Below, piece after piece: positions 1 to 9,989 of a stretch of 64,000 nt of DNA. Position 1 is the first letter of the stretch, and each line of letters starts with the position of its first letter. The notes beneath the pieces are model-generated. The model saw only the letters and a program-made list of their open reading frames with translations. It was not told the DNA's origin and made no database searches. Where the stretch lies: positions 1,328,552-1,392,551 of the forward strand of contig NC_090025.1 of the NCBI RefSeq assembly GCF_037176765.1, read 5' to 3'. Source of the DNA: Anolis sagrei (taxonomy: Eukaryota > Chordata > Lepidosauria > Squamata > Anolidae). The translations under genes and the position numbers were made by a program.

Positions 1-700
1 TCCTTTTATGGGAACGCAGTTGTTCACTCCAACTAAAGCTCTTTCCACATTCCATGCATTGATATGGCTTCTCCCCTGTGTGGGTCCTTTGATGGGAACG
101 CAGTTGTCCACTCCGAATGAAGCTCTTTCCGCATTCCATGCATTGATGTGGCTTCTCCCCTGAGTGGATCCTTTTATGGGAACGCAGTTGTGCACTCCAA
201 CTGAAGCTCTTTCCACATTCTATGCATTGATATGGCTTCTCCCCTGTGTGGATGCTTTGATGGGAACGCAGTTGTGCACTCCAACTGAAGCTCTTTCCAC
301 ATTCTATGCATTGATGTGGCTTCTCCCCTGTGTGGGTCCTTTGATGGGAACGCAGCTGTGCACCACGACTGAAATTTTTTCCACATTCTATGCATTGATG
401 TGGCTTCTCCCCTGTGTGGGTCCTTTGATGGGTACGCAGTTGTCCACTCTGGCTAAAGCTCTTGCCACATTCTATGCATTGGTGTGGTTTCTCCCCTGTG
501 TGGGTCCTTTGATGGGAACGCAGATGTCCACTCTGACTGAAGCTCTTTCCACATTCTGTACATGTATATGGCTTTTTTCCTGTGTGAGTTTGTTGATGTT
601 TAGTAAGACCTCTTTTCTCCATGAAACATTTCCCACAGTCCATACACTTGTGTAGCTTTTCCCTCGTATGTGATGTGAAACCGGCATGAAGATTTTCCAT
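1..700 (-). CDS. C2H2 zinc-finger protein, partial (runs off left edge)
   Basis: Read on the minus strand from an ATG at 700-698, the frame stays open to base 1 (233 codons plus one base). After a short N-terminal stretch come seven complete and one partial Krueppel-type fingers with an 84-bp period, joined by TGEKPxQ-type linkers. The first finger is divergent ([16 protein letters not shown]). The rest are nearly identical (CIECGKSFS...LRSHQRTH). Putative recognition helices are [28 protein letters not shown] (twice), RSGQLRS and WSEQLRS. An in-frame stop lies a few codons upstream of the region preceding the ATG, so this is either the start or a final exon entered by splicing; no KRAB or SCAN exon was recognised in the window. 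It is probably a DNA-binding transcription factor of the large tetrapod ZNF class. The orthologue cannot be named. Confidence 0.8.
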   Translation of the reverse strand, partial: MENLHAGFTSHTREKLHKCMDCGKCFMEKRGLTKHQQTHTGKKPYTCTECGKSFSQSGHLRSHQRTHTGEKPHQCIECGKSFSQSGQLRTHQRTHTGEKPHQCIECGKNFSRGAQLRSHQRTHTGEKPHQCIECGKSFSWSAQLRSHQSIHTGEKPYQCIECGKSFSWSAQLRSHKRIHSGEKPHQCMECGKSFIRSGQLRSHQRTHTGEKPYQCMECGKSFSWSEQLRSHKR

Positions 701-1204
701 TGTTTTAAATTTACGATTAAATTTTATTCCAGAAATTCACAGATATGAACTTGCAAACAGCACAGGATTTCCTCTCCTCAATCTTTGTATTTCTGTAGCC
801 TTCTGGTGTTTTTCCCAAACCTTTCTTTTAACAGCACAAGCCTCCCTTTCCTACCAAGATGTCGCTTGAAATAGGTTTTTCTCTTACTTATTCCTTGTTC
901 TTGCCAGTGCAGTGAGCCTTCATTTCAGTCCTAAGGCATCTCTAGGACAAATCCCTTACAGAGGTTACCTGCCAGACAAAGGAGAAGAAAACCAGACTTA
1001 TTAATCGATCCCTTTCTCTCCCAACATTCAAGATGGCCACCCTTTCCATATATCTTCATTCTCTCAATATCCAAGATAGCAGACTTCTTGATGTATCACC
1101 TTCAGTTTCGAAGATGATAAACATCTGAATACCGCTCCATCTCCCTTTATCCAAGATGCATCTTTCATTCTAACTGTGCAGAAGTCATTGATACTATGTA
1201 TATG
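701..1204. other. Non-coding, mostly unassigned
   Basis: No gene is recognised. Around 1025-1165 there are three degraded copies of the 'ATCCAAGATGGC' minisatellite that is better preserved at 2.0-2.3 and 3.4-3.6 kb. Confidence 0.4.
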
Positions 1205-2015
1205 TTCAACTGTTAGAATATGTTTGTGTTGGTAACAGTAGCTGAAACTAGAGTTAACTGGTTGTATCCACAGTGGCGTTGCCAAGGAGACCAGGCAGGA
1301 GAGTGAGAAGTGGGCGGAGCCAAGCAAGAAAATGTTATCTGCGTCTTTGAAAAGAAGGCAGTTGGCAGTTGGAGTTTAGAGTTGAAAGTCGGAGTTAGCA
1401 GTTGAGAGTGGAGAGTGGAGAAGCAGTGTGTGTGAATAGCCGGAGGTTTCTTCAGTCTAGGAAGGCTGAAGGGAGAAACCTAAATAGTTTCTTTAGTCAG
1501 AGAGGACTAAAGGAAGCTCGTTTAGATCACTAGTCAGGGAAGTACTAGAGATCTGGGATTTGATCAAATGCTTCACCTCAGTAAAAGTCAATCACAAGTT
1601 GTGTCATCTAGAAGAGTGAACTGTATTGCAAACCAAGTTACATTCGAAGTTCTATAAGTTATTCAAAGTTATTTAACAGCCTGCAACCATACGCTTTGTA
1701 CAAAATAAACTTATTAACTTTTGTTGAGGACCGTCTCATCTCCATTAATCTGCGTCTGGGGAGCCAGATCACTTCGGCAAAACCTCACGTTGGTGGCAGT
1801 TACCTTAATTTACAAGTAATAATTGGCCTCCCCTATAACAAATTCTTATCAACAATTAAGGCTTGAGATTAATTACATCCATAATCATCCACACCTGTAT
1901 AAACGGTGGAAGAATTTAAGAACAGTCTGTGCAATTGGTGACAGCGGGTGGGTTGGTACAATTGTACAACTGGTGCGTGCAGACTTCGCACGAACCAAAA
2001 TAACAGATTTCTCAA
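1205..2015 (+). mobile_element. LTR-retrotransposon remnant (LTR end plus leader-like segment)
   Basis: An LTR-like segment has an AATAAA polyadenylation-type site near 1703, followed by a sequence ending at about 1790 in a primer-binding-site-like stretch (TTGGTGGCAGTT). A leader-like region follows. No coding domain is recognisable. It is an old, broken fossil; Gypsy-type affiliation is a guess. Confidence 0.35.
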
Positions 2016-2029
2016 TGTATCCTTTGTTC

Positions 2030-2280
2030 TACCTATATTTAACATGGCTGATATTAATGTATCCCTCTCCCACTATCCATGATGGCTAACTTCGTAATGA
2101 ATCTCTCTCCCAAAATCCAAGATATCCGCCATCTCCATATAGCCTTCAATCTACCAATATCCAAGATGACCAACTTACTCATGTCTTCTTCATTCGAGCA
2201 ATATCCAAGATGGCTGACTTATTAATGTATCTCTTCCTCTCTCAGTATTGAAGATGGCTGCCCTCCCAAGGTATCCTTCA
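2030..2280. repeat. Diverged 'ATCCAAGATGGCTGAC' minisatellite, block 1
   Basis: Diverged units of about 40-50 bp carry a recurring CCAAGATGGCTGAC-like core (near 2046, 2079, 2120, 2162, 2207 and 2247) separated by 'TATCCCTCTCCCACT'-like spacers. Confidence 0.6.
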
Positions 2281-2282
2281 TT

Positions 2283-2995
2283 TGACCAATATTTATTTAT
2301 TTATTTATTTAAAAGTTTTGTCTACCGGCCTTCTCACCTCTCTCGAGGGACTCAGACCTGTTTCCAACCATAATTTATTTATTATGTATTTATTTATTAC
2401 AGGTACTTTTACCCCGCCCTTCTCAACCCCCGAGGGAGGACTCAGGGCGGCTTACAAAAGAGGCACAATTCGATGCCTATACACTTTACACAAAATATAC
2501 AAAACCAAAGTTAAAAACAGTTATCACAATAAAAACAATCCAGAACTAGTACATAAAACATCATACAAAAATCATATAAAAACTATTCTCGTGCTCAGCG
2601 TTCCGTCTTTCAGAGTTCCATAGTTCTAATCCATTAATCATTTCCTAATCATCGTCAAAGTTCTTTCTTCATCTGCCCGATTGTCCAAATGCCTGGTCCC
2701 AAATCCATGTTTTCAGTTTTTTCCTGAAGGAAAGGAGCAATGTTGCAAATCTAATTTTCTCAGGGAGTGAATTCCACAGGTGAGGGGCCACCACTGAGAA
2801 GGCCCTGCTCCTCGTCCCCGCCAACCTCACTTGTGATAGAGGCGGGGTCGAGAGCAGGGCCTCCCCGGAAGATCTTAGACTCCAGGGTGGGACGTAAAGG
2901 GAGATCTGTTCGGACAGATACACTGGGCCGGAACCGTATAGGGTTTTGTAGTCACATACAATCAATAAAACATCATAATACATATTACAGTAAAA
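2283..2995 (-). mobile_element. L2-type LINE, 3' end
   Basis: On the minus strand, 2669-2995 encodes the C-terminus of an L2 ORF2 (LRSSGEALLS, FSVVAPHLWNSLPEKIR, FRKKLKTW). It is followed by the 3' UTR with the 'GCCGCCCTGAGTCC' module seen at many places in the window and an (AAAT)n tail at 2283-2310. The copy is 5' truncated. Confidence 0.7.
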
Positions 2996-3107
2996 CATTA
3001 AAACAGCAATTACAATCAATAACTATAATGGTCAGTTGTGGGCTACTCGCTTCCCAAACCACGTTTGCACATGGGAGACATCAGGGACTCCTATCTCCCT
3101 CATTTTT

Positions 3108-3192
3108 AAAGCTATTGGGGTGAAACTTGCTACAGTTGTAGAACACATTCACCACTCTTTGCTATTGTAGCAAGTTTCACCCCAATAGCTTT
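3108..3192. repeat. Perfect 26-bp inverted repeat (hairpin)
   Basis: The arms at 3108-3133 and 3167-3192 are exact reverse complements, beginning AAAGCTATTGGGGTGAAAC, around a 33-bp loop. A diverged single arm recurs at 53456-53492, so this belongs to a dispersed family. Confidence 0.8.
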
Positions 3193-3291
3193 ACGTCAAA
3201 CTAGTACCTGGTGCATACCAGTACTGCCATCTGTTGAGGAGTTACGAAGGTGGAGGCATTACTTTTCATTCAACCCTCGTATTTGCCTAAT
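3193..3291. mobile_element. Tc1/mariner-like element terminus
   Basis: The segment ends with ATTACTTTTCATTCAACCC then TCGTA, which resembles the terminal repeat of mariner elements, preceded by 'ACTGCCATCTGTTGAGGAGTT'-like sequence. The opposite terminus was not found. It is a non-autonomous or truncated remnant. Confidence 0.4.
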
Positions 3292-3389
3292 CTGGAAATC
3301 AGTCCTTTGTTTCCTTTTCCCAAATTATTCTCCAACTCCAATTCCCTTTTAGCAAACCCAATTTCATTCTCTTTCCTAAACATATCCAA

Positions 3390-3620
3390 CTACATAATGA
3401 ATCCCTATCTCAGTATCCAAGATGGTTGACATCTGAATACCCCTCCATCTCCCATTATCCAAGATGGTTGCCCTCTCAATATATAGTTCATTCTACTAAT
3501 ATTCAAGATGGCTGACTACTTAATGAATCCCTATCTCAGTATCCAAGATGGCCATCCAATCAATGTATTCTTAATTCTACCAATATTCAAGATGGCTGAC
3601 TACTTAATGAATCTGTTTTC
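3390..3620. repeat. 'CAAGATGGC' minisatellite, block 2
   Basis: Five units have cores near 3417, 3461, 3505, 3543 and 3585, spaced about 40-44 bp, each containing 'TATCCAAGATGGYTGAC' and 'AATGAATCCCTATCTCAG'-like sequence. Confidence 0.65.
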
Positions 3621-4127
3621 CCCAAATTCCACCCGTGTTCCATTTGGGCATATTGAGTATCCGTGCCAAGTTTGGTCCAGATTTATCATTGTTTGAGTCC
3701 ACTGGATGTAGGTGAACTACAACTCCCAAACTCAAGGTCAATGCCCACCAAACCTTTCCAGTATTCTCTGTTGGTCATGGGAGTTCTATGTGCCAAGTTT
3801 AGTTCAATTCCATCATTGGTGTGAGTTCAGAATGCTCTTTGATTGTAGGTGAACTATACATCCCAGCAACTACAACTCCCAAATGACAAAAATCAATTAG
3901 CCCCCAACCCCACCAGTATTCAAATTTGGGCATATGGGGTATTTGTGCCAAAACTGATCTAGTGAATGAAAATCCATCCTGCATATCAGATATTTGCATG
4001 ACAATCCATAACAGGAGCAAAGTTACAATTATAAAGTAGCAACGAAAATAATGTGATGGTTGAGGGTCACCACCACATGAGGAACTGTAATAAGGGGCCG
4101 CGGCATTCGGAAGGGTGAGAACCACTG
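3618..4127 (-). mobile_element. hAT-type non-autonomous element, fragment
   Basis: The piece ends at 4127 with GAGAACCACTG, the reverse complement of the CAGTGGTTCTCA terminus of the complete copy at 48801-50081. Its interior matches that copy (TTGGGCATAT, 'GGTGAACTACAACTCCCAAA'). Confidence 0.65.
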
Positions 4128-4435
4128 CTTTAGGGCTTTGTGCCCAGTAGCAGATTGGCAGCCAGCGGAGCTGGTGCAACATGGGAGTTGTATGCTCCCT
4201 GTACGCCGTCCCAGTGAGAAATCTGGCTGCTGCCCATTGGGACAACTTGAAGCTTCTGAACAGCCTTCAAGGAAACCCCAAGTAGAACGAGTTGCAGTAG
4301 TCTATACAGGATATAACCAGAGCGTGGACCACTGTGGCCAATATATATTGTTATATTATTATTTTGTTATTTTGCAACATTTATTATTTTAGGATATTAT
4401 TGTCATATTATTATTAAATTGTTAATTATGTTATT
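4128..4435. other. Unassigned, probably old LINE-derived sequence
   Basis: Bases 4135-4340 contain a non-AT-rich segment ending in 'AGCGTGGACCACTGTGGCC' that I cannot place with confidence. No coding exon is recognised. Confidence 0.3.
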
Positions 4436-4600
4436 ATTTATTTATTTATTTAGATGTTTTGTATCCCGGCCTTCTCACCCCTCTTGAGGGACTCAGACCA
4501 GTTTCCAACCATAATATCACAGACAATCAATAAAACATCGTAATACATATTACAGTAAAACATTAAAGCAGCAATTACAATCAATAACTACATATTATTT
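4436..4600 (-). mobile_element. L2-type LINE 3' UTR fragment
   Basis: An (ATTT)n start is followed by 'CCGGCCTTCTCACCCCTC' and 'GAGGGACTCAGACC', the same module as at 2300-2370. A second small fragment with 'CCCCAAGGGGACTCGGGGCG' lies at 4706-4780. Confidence 0.55.
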
Positions 4601-5688
4601 TATGTCATTGTTATATTATTATTATTTTATGTCATTATTGCAAAATTATTATTATTTTATGTCATCATTATAACATTGTTTTATGTTATTTATTAAAATA
4701 TAATAATAATAATAATAATAATAATACTTTATTTATACTCCGCCACCATCTCCCCAAGGGGACTCGGGGCGGCTTATTATTACTATATGTTACTTATTAC
4801 TTTATTCTATTATTTTATGTCATTTATGATTACCTTTATGGCCATTATAAAGCTGTCTTATTGTTTTTATTATTATTTTATGTTATTATTGTCATAATGT
4901 ATATATTATTATATATTATTATTATTTTATGTCATTGTTATATTATTATTATGTCATTATTGCTACATTATTATGTCATTGTAGTATTATTGTTTGATTT
5001 TATTATAATATTATTACTATTTATTACTTATTACTTTATTATTATTATGTCATTATTGCTATATTATGTCATTGTAGTATTACTGTTTGATTTTATTATA
5101 ATATTATTACTATTTATTACTTATTACTTTATTTTATTATTTATGCCATTTATGACTACATTTATGGCAATTATAAAGCTGTTTTATTATTGTTTTTATT
5201 ATTATTTTATGTTTTTATTGTCATATTGCTGTTATATTATATATTAATATTTTATGTCATTGTTATATTATTATTTTATGTCATTATTGCTATATTATGT
5301 TGCTCCTGACACGACAAATAAATTAAAATAAATAAAAAATATTATTATATGTCATTACTGCTATATTATTATGTCATTGTAGTATTACTGCTTGATGTTA
5401 TTTATTATAATATTATTACTCTTTGTTACTTATTACTTTATTATTTTATGTCATTTATGACTACCTTTATGGCAATTATAAAGCTATTTTATTATTATTT
5501 TATCTTATTATTGTCATATTATTGTTATATTATGTTATTTATTATTTTATGCCATTTTATATTATTTTATGTCATTATTTTATCTTATTATTGTCATATT
5601 GTTGTTATATTATTATATAATATTATTATGTAATTGTTATATTATTATTATATGTCATTAGTGCTATATTATTATGTCATTATAGTAT
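4600..5688. repeat. AT-rich tandem array, ~310-bp period
   Basis: The array is dominated by TTATTATTTTATGTCATT words. A marker, 'CTTTATGGCAATTATAAAGC' or close, recurs near 4830, 5155 and 5460, so the longer period is about 305-325 bp. The next marker is near 9690, on the far side of the inserted RTE LINE. Subtracting that element restores a spacing of about 306 bp. An 'TTGCTCCTGACACGACAAATAA' LINE/SINE tail lies at 5301-5323. Confidence 0.7.
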
Positions 5689-5698
5689 TACTGCTTGA
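5689..5698. repeat. Target-site duplication, left copy
   Basis: TACTGCTTGA directly precedes the RTE LINE and is repeated exactly at 9612-9621. Confidence 0.85.
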
Positions 5699-8600
5699 GT
5701 CCCTCGATGGACTGTCACCTTGTCGTGGTGAGGGGGCTTGCGTGTTCCGATGAACCTGTAGGCACAACAACTGGAGTCGTGCACTCCCAGGAGTGGCTGC
5801 GGGGGAGGTTCCAGACCAAGCAGAGTCCGAAGACCCAAAGACCTCAACGGCGGAGCAGGCGGAGGATAACATGGCACATGTTACAACGGCTGCGAAGGCG
5901 GAAGAAGGCTGCAACAGACTGAGAAGCCACGGTCATTGTGTTAAACTACATCACCAGTGGAACCTCACTCTGTGAAGTCTGTGTGTTGATCAGTTGTGCA
6001 CTGACCTCCACACATTAAAAAAATCCACGCACAGGCGTCTTCCAAAGAAAATAAAAACCAACCAACCAAAGTCCCATGGCGATCAGCGAGTGGCGACGGG
6101 GGCAGGACTGTGAAATCTGGAAGCCCCTAGTCACAGACTGGCACATGGGCGGTGGGTACGGACTCAGTCGTTCTACCTCAAGGTCCGAGGCAGTTGAGTA
6201 GTTCGGCAGCTGTATCCACGACTGAGCAGCCCTATTGAGGACCCACTCTGCTCACCCCACATGGGGAGGGGGCTAGAAAAGGTGCCCTAAACATAGTCTG
6301 CCTCACTCATCCCTGACTGGACTGCCGCGTCCAGTGGGGTCACCACCCTGCGGCCAAAAAAGAAAAATGAACTTCGGTACGTGGAACGTACGGACTCTGA
6401 TGGACAACAGTGGCAGTGAACGCCCCGAACGCAGAACTGCCATCATTGCAAGGGAGCTGGGACGCTTCAACATCGACATAGCAGCCCTTCAGGAGACCCG
6501 GAGAGCAGGAGAGGGACAGCTGAAGGAAGAAAAAGGAGGCTACACCTTCTTCTGGAAGGGACTGCCTGAAGAAGACCAAAGAATGCACGGAGTCGGCTTT
6601 GCCATCAGAAATGACCTGGTGAAACATCTGTCCGAAGCACCCACTGGCATCAACGAACGTCTCTCAACCCTCCGAATCAATCTTGCCAAAAACCAACGGG
6701 CAACCATCATAAGTGCCTATGCACCAACACTAGATGCTGACGAAGACATCAAGGAGAAATTCTACTGTCAGCTGGACACCGTCCTATCGGGGATACCTAA
6801 GGAGGACAAAATCATCCTCCTGGGGGACTTCAATGCAAGAGTCGGGCGAGACTTCGACCTGTGGCCAGGGACCATAGGAAAAGACGGGGTTGGAAACAGC
6901 AACCCGAATGGCATCCTGCTTCTCACCAAATGTGCGGAACACAACCTTGTCATCACCAACACGCTCTTCCGCCAGAAAAACAAGTTCAAGACATCATGGA
7001 AGCACCCCCGGTCAAAGCATTGGCACCTCTTAGACTATGTAATCACACGCGCCAGAGACCGCCGTGACGTGCTCCTCACAAGAGCCATGATAGGTGCTGA
7101 CGACTGCTGGACTGACCACAGGCTAATTCGATCCTCGATGGCTATCAAGATCGCCCCCAAGCGCAGACTCCAAGGAAGGAAGACAAGGCGCAAAATGAAC
7201 ACTCAAGCCCTTCAGGAGCCCTCCAGACGAGCCCATCTCCAAACAGCACTCAAGGACCATCTACCCACAGAACACCCCGAAAATGTTGAGGAACATTGGA
7301 ACAAACTGAAGACCTCCATCATCCAAGCCTGCGAAGAAACTATTGGATACCAAGCCAAGAAACATCAAGACTGGTTTGATGAAAATGACATCGAGATCCA
7401 ACAGCTAATTGACAAGAAAAGGAAAGCCTTCCAAGCATGGCAGAGAGACATCAACTGTGCTGCTAAGAAAAAGATCTATGCTAGTGCAAAAGCTGAGGTC
7501 CAAAGAAGGACAAGAGAACTCAAGAACATCTGGTGGACAAAGAAGGCCGAAGAAATCCAACACCTGGCAGATACCCATAATGCTCAGGGATTCTTCAAAG
7601 CCACAAAGGTCATCTATGGACCAAGAAACCATGGCATACAGCCTCTACGCTCATCAGATGGAACCAAACTCCTGAAGGACCAAAACTCAATTGCACTACG
7701 TTGGAAAGAACACTACCAAAGCCTCCTGAACCGCAGCTCCAATGTGGCCGACGAGGTCCTCTCACAAATCCCACAACAACAAACCAGGGATGAGCTTGCA
7801 GCACTGCCTAGTTTGGAAGAAGTCAGCAATGCCATCAGCCAACAGAAGAATAACAAAGCCAGTGGACCAGATGGGATCCCTGCTGAAATCTTTAAAGAGG
7901 GAGGACCTGAGCTAACACAGCAACTCCACCAGCTCATAGAAAAAGTGTGGGTGACCGAGAAAATCCCAGCAGATTTCAAGGACGCCACCATCATCACCCT
8001 CTTCAAAAAAGGGGAAAGAACAGACTGCGGAAACTATCGAGGTATCTCCCTTCTAACCTCCGCTGGGAAAATCCTCGCAAGAATCCTTGCAAACCGCCTT
8101 CTACCCCTCTCAGAAGACACCCTCCCAGAATCCCAGAACGGCTTCCGCCCCTCCAGAGGAACCGTGGACATGATCTTCACTGCACGACAACTCCAAGAAA
8201 AATGCAGGGAACAAAACCAACCCCTGTACATGGCATTCATCGACCTTGCAAAGGCATTTGACACAGTGAATCGCAGCGCTCTCTGGACCATCCTCCACAA
8301 AATCGGGTGCCCTAACAAATTTGTGAACATCCTGCGGCTCCTCCATGATGACATGATGGCAACAGTTTTGGACAGCAGTGGCTCCCAAAGTGACCCATTT
8401 AAGGTGGAATCCGGTGTCAAACAGGGATGTGTTATTGCCCCAACTCTATTCTCCATCTTCATCGCTATGATACTTCACCTTGTTGATGGGAAGCTTCCCA
8501 CCGGAGTGGAAATAATCTATCGGACAGACGGCAAGCTATTCAACCTCAGCAGACTGAAAGCCAAAACCAAGGTTACAACAACATCTGTTATAGAACTCCA

Positions 8601-9611
8601 GTATGCTGATGACAATGTCGTCTGTGCGCATTCAGAAGAAGATCTACAAGCCACTCTAAACACCTTCGCAGAAGCATATGAGAAGCTCGGCCTGTCACTG
8701 AACATCGAGAAAACCAAGGTGCTGTTCCAGCAGTCACAAGCCAATCCCTCTCCAATGCCAGTAATACAGCTTAATGGTGTAACATTAGAAAATGTGGACC
8801 ATTTCCGCTACCTTGGCAGCCACCTCTCCACCAAAGTCAACATCGACGCCGAAATACAACACCGCCTGAGCTCTGCAAGTGCAGCATTTTCCAGAATGAA
8901 GCTAAGAGTGTTTGAGGACCGGGACATCCGTAGGGAGACCAAGGTGCTTGTCTATAAAGCCATTGTCCTCCCAACCCTGCTATATGCCTGTGAGACGTGG
9001 ACAGTCTACAGACGTCATATGCAACTCCTGGAACGATTCCATCAGCGCTGCCTCCGGAAAATCCTGCAAATCTCCTGGGAAGACAAGCGGACAAACGTCA
9101 GCGTGCTGGAGGAAGCAAAGACCACCAGCATTGAAGCGATGGTCCTCCAACATCAACTCCGCTGGGCCGGCCACGTTGTCCGGATGCCTGACCACCGTCT
9201 CCCAAAGCAGTTGCTCTACTCCGAACTTAAGAACGGAAAACGGAACGTTGGTGGGCAGGAAAAGAGATTCAAAGATGGGCTGAAAGCCAACCTTAAAAAC
9301 TCTGGCATAGACACCGAGAACTGGGAAGCCCTGGCCCTTGAGCGCTCCAGCTGGAGGTCAGCTGTGACCAGCAGTGCTGCAGAATTCGAGGAGGCACGAG
9401 TGGAGGGTGAAAGAGAGAAACGTGCCAGGAGGAAGGCGCGTCAAGCCAACCCCGACCGGGACCGCCTTCCACCTGGAAACCAATGCCCCCCTCACTGCGG
9501 AAGAAGATGCAGAGCAAGAATAGGGCTCCACAGCCACATGCGGACCCACAGGGAAACCCATGATGGAAGACCATCTTACTCGTCCAACGAGGGATCGCCT
9601 AAGTAAGTAAG
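5699..9611 (+). mobile_element. Full-length RTE-superclade LINE
   Basis: This 3.9-kb non-LTR retrotransposon has a 5' UTR of about 635 bp (starting GTCCCTCGATGGACTGTCAC), one long ORF (6334-9606) and a 3' end of (TAAG)3. It is flanked by an exact 10-bp target duplication. An uninterrupted ORF, complete ends and an intact duplication indicate a recent insertion. The single ORF with AP-type endonuclease and reverse transcriptase, and the simple tetranucleotide tail, fit the RTE superclade. The exact clade is uncertain. Broken copies of the same family are at 19686-21440, 21476-21720 and 22290-23060. Confidence 0.85.
6334..9606 (+). CDS. LINE ORF: endonuclease-reverse transcriptase, 1090 aa
   Basis: The protein would nick target DNA and reverse-transcribe the element's RNA there. 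The N-terminal AP-like endonuclease spans about residues 12-270: NFGTWNVRTL (13-22), LQETR with Glu54, LLGDFNARVGRD with Asp165, then LDYVITR and TDHRLI. The reverse transcriptase occupies about 480-830: KNNKASGPDGIPAEIFK, GNYRGISLL, FIDLAKAFDTVN, SGVKQGC and the catalytic YADD at 757-760. The C-terminal part has YACETWTVY, an LRWAGHVVRMPD motif and a cysteine/histidine finger (about 1051-1073, GLHSHMRTH). All hallmark residues I looked for are present. Translation could start at Met1 or at Met12 (6367), which lies just before the conserved endonuclease start. Host annotation pipelines often mislabel such ORFs as cellular genes; here it belongs to the LINE. Confidence 0.85.
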   Translation: MGSPPCGQKRKMNFGTWNVRTLMDNSGSERPERRTAIIARELGRFNIDIAALQETRRAGEGQLKEEKGGYTFFWKGLPEEDQRMHGVGFAIRNDLVKHLSEAPTGINERLSTLRINLAKNQRATIISAYAPTLDADEDIKEKFYCQLDTVLSGIPKEDKIILLGDFNARVGRDFDLWPGTIGKDGVGNSNPNGILLLTKCAEHNLVITNTLFRQKNKFKTSWKHPRSKHWHLLDYVITRARDRRDVLLTRAMIGADDCWTDHRLIRSSMAIKIAPKRRLQGRKTRRKMNTQALQEPSRRAHLQTALKDHLPTEHPENVEEHWNKLKTSIIQACEETIGYQAKKHQDWFDENDIEIQQLIDKKRKAFQAWQRDINCAAKKKIYASAKAEVQRRTRELKNIWWTKKAEEIQHLADTHNAQGFFKATKVIYGPRNHGIQPLRSSDGTKLLKDQNSIALRWKEHYQSLLNRSSNVADEVLSQIPQQQTRDELAALPSLEEVSNAISQQKNNKASGPDGIPAEIFKEGGPELTQQLHQLIEKVWVTEKIPADFKDATIITLFKKGERTDCGNYRGISLLTSAGKILARILANRLLPLSEDTLPESQNGFRPSRGTVDMIFTARQLQEKCREQNQPLYMAFIDLAKAFDTVNRSALWTILHKIGCPNKFVNILRLLHDDMMATVLDSSGSQSDPFKVESGVKQGCVIAPTLFSIFIAMILHLVDGKLPTGVEIIYRTDGKLFNLSRLKAKTKVTTTSVIELQYADDNVVCAHSEEDLQATLNTFAEAYEKLGLSLNIEKTKVLFQQSQANPSPMPVIQLNGVTLENVDHFRYLGSHLSTKVNIDAEIQHRLSSASAAFSRMKLRVFEDRDIRRETKVLVYKAIVLPTLLYACETWTVYRRHMQLLERFHQRCLRKILQISWEDKRTNVSVLEEAKTTSIEAMVLQHQLRWAGHVVRMPDHRLPKQLLYSELKNGKRNVGGQEKRFKDGLKANLKNSGIDTENWEALALERSSWRSAVTSSAAEFEEARVEGEREKRARRKARQANPDRDRLPPGNQCPPHCGRRCRARIGLHSHMRTHRETHDGRPSYSSNEGSPK

Positions 9612-9621
9612 TACTGCTTGA
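9612..9621. repeat. Target-site duplication, right copy
   Basis: TACTGCTTGA is identical to 5689-5698. The AT-rich array resumes immediately after it, to about 9735. Confidence 0.85.
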
Positions 9622-9779
9622 TGTTATTTATTATAATATTATTATTCTTTGTTACTTATTACTTTATTTTAGTATTTTAATTCATTGATGATCACCTTTA
9701 TGGCCATTATAAAGCTGTTTTATTATTGTTATTATATCCTAAATAGGGAAATATATATAGAGAGAGAAGCCTGTGTGAC

Positions 9780-9985
9780 TCTGTGTTACCTCCTCCTCCT
9801 CTCCGCCGCCATTGAAGAGCTCTCCTTCCCTCCCCCGGAAGTGGCCCCGCCCTTTCAGGAAGTGAGCGCCGCTTCCGCTCTCGCCGAACTTCCGCCCGGA
9901 CTCAAGATGGCGCCCGAAGGCGAGAGGGCAATCTTCCGCCCTTCCTCTCTCTCTCTCTTCCTGCTGGGACTCTGCCTTCAGAGAA
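9780..9985 (-). promoter_or_regulatory. Isolated CpG-rich promoter-like block with possible first coding exon
   Basis: In an AT-rich desert, about 200 bp is rich in CpG. It has ETS-type sites (CCCGGAAGT near 9835; TTCCGC several times), a GC box (GGCCCCGCCC), and a YY1-like AAGATGGCGCC near 9906. On the minus strand an ATG at 9812-9810 opens MAAERRR and reaches a GTAACA donor-like sequence at 9789, giving a 23-nt candidate first coding exon. A plus-strand ATG at 9907 opens 34 codons with no donor. The block could be the start of a minus-strand gene, conceivably the zinc-finger gene at the left edge, but no connecting exon was found. Confidence 0.4.
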
Positions 9986-9989
9986 GAAG

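Noticed and set aside
164-655. Plus-strand 163-residue repeat protein opposite the zinc fingers
   Set aside because: Antisense shadow of the C2H2 array; the minus frame carries all Cys and His ligands.
6334-9606. Host gene encoding a 1090-residue protein
   Set aside because: Endonuclease plus reverse transcriptase, target duplication and tail show it is a LINE ORF.
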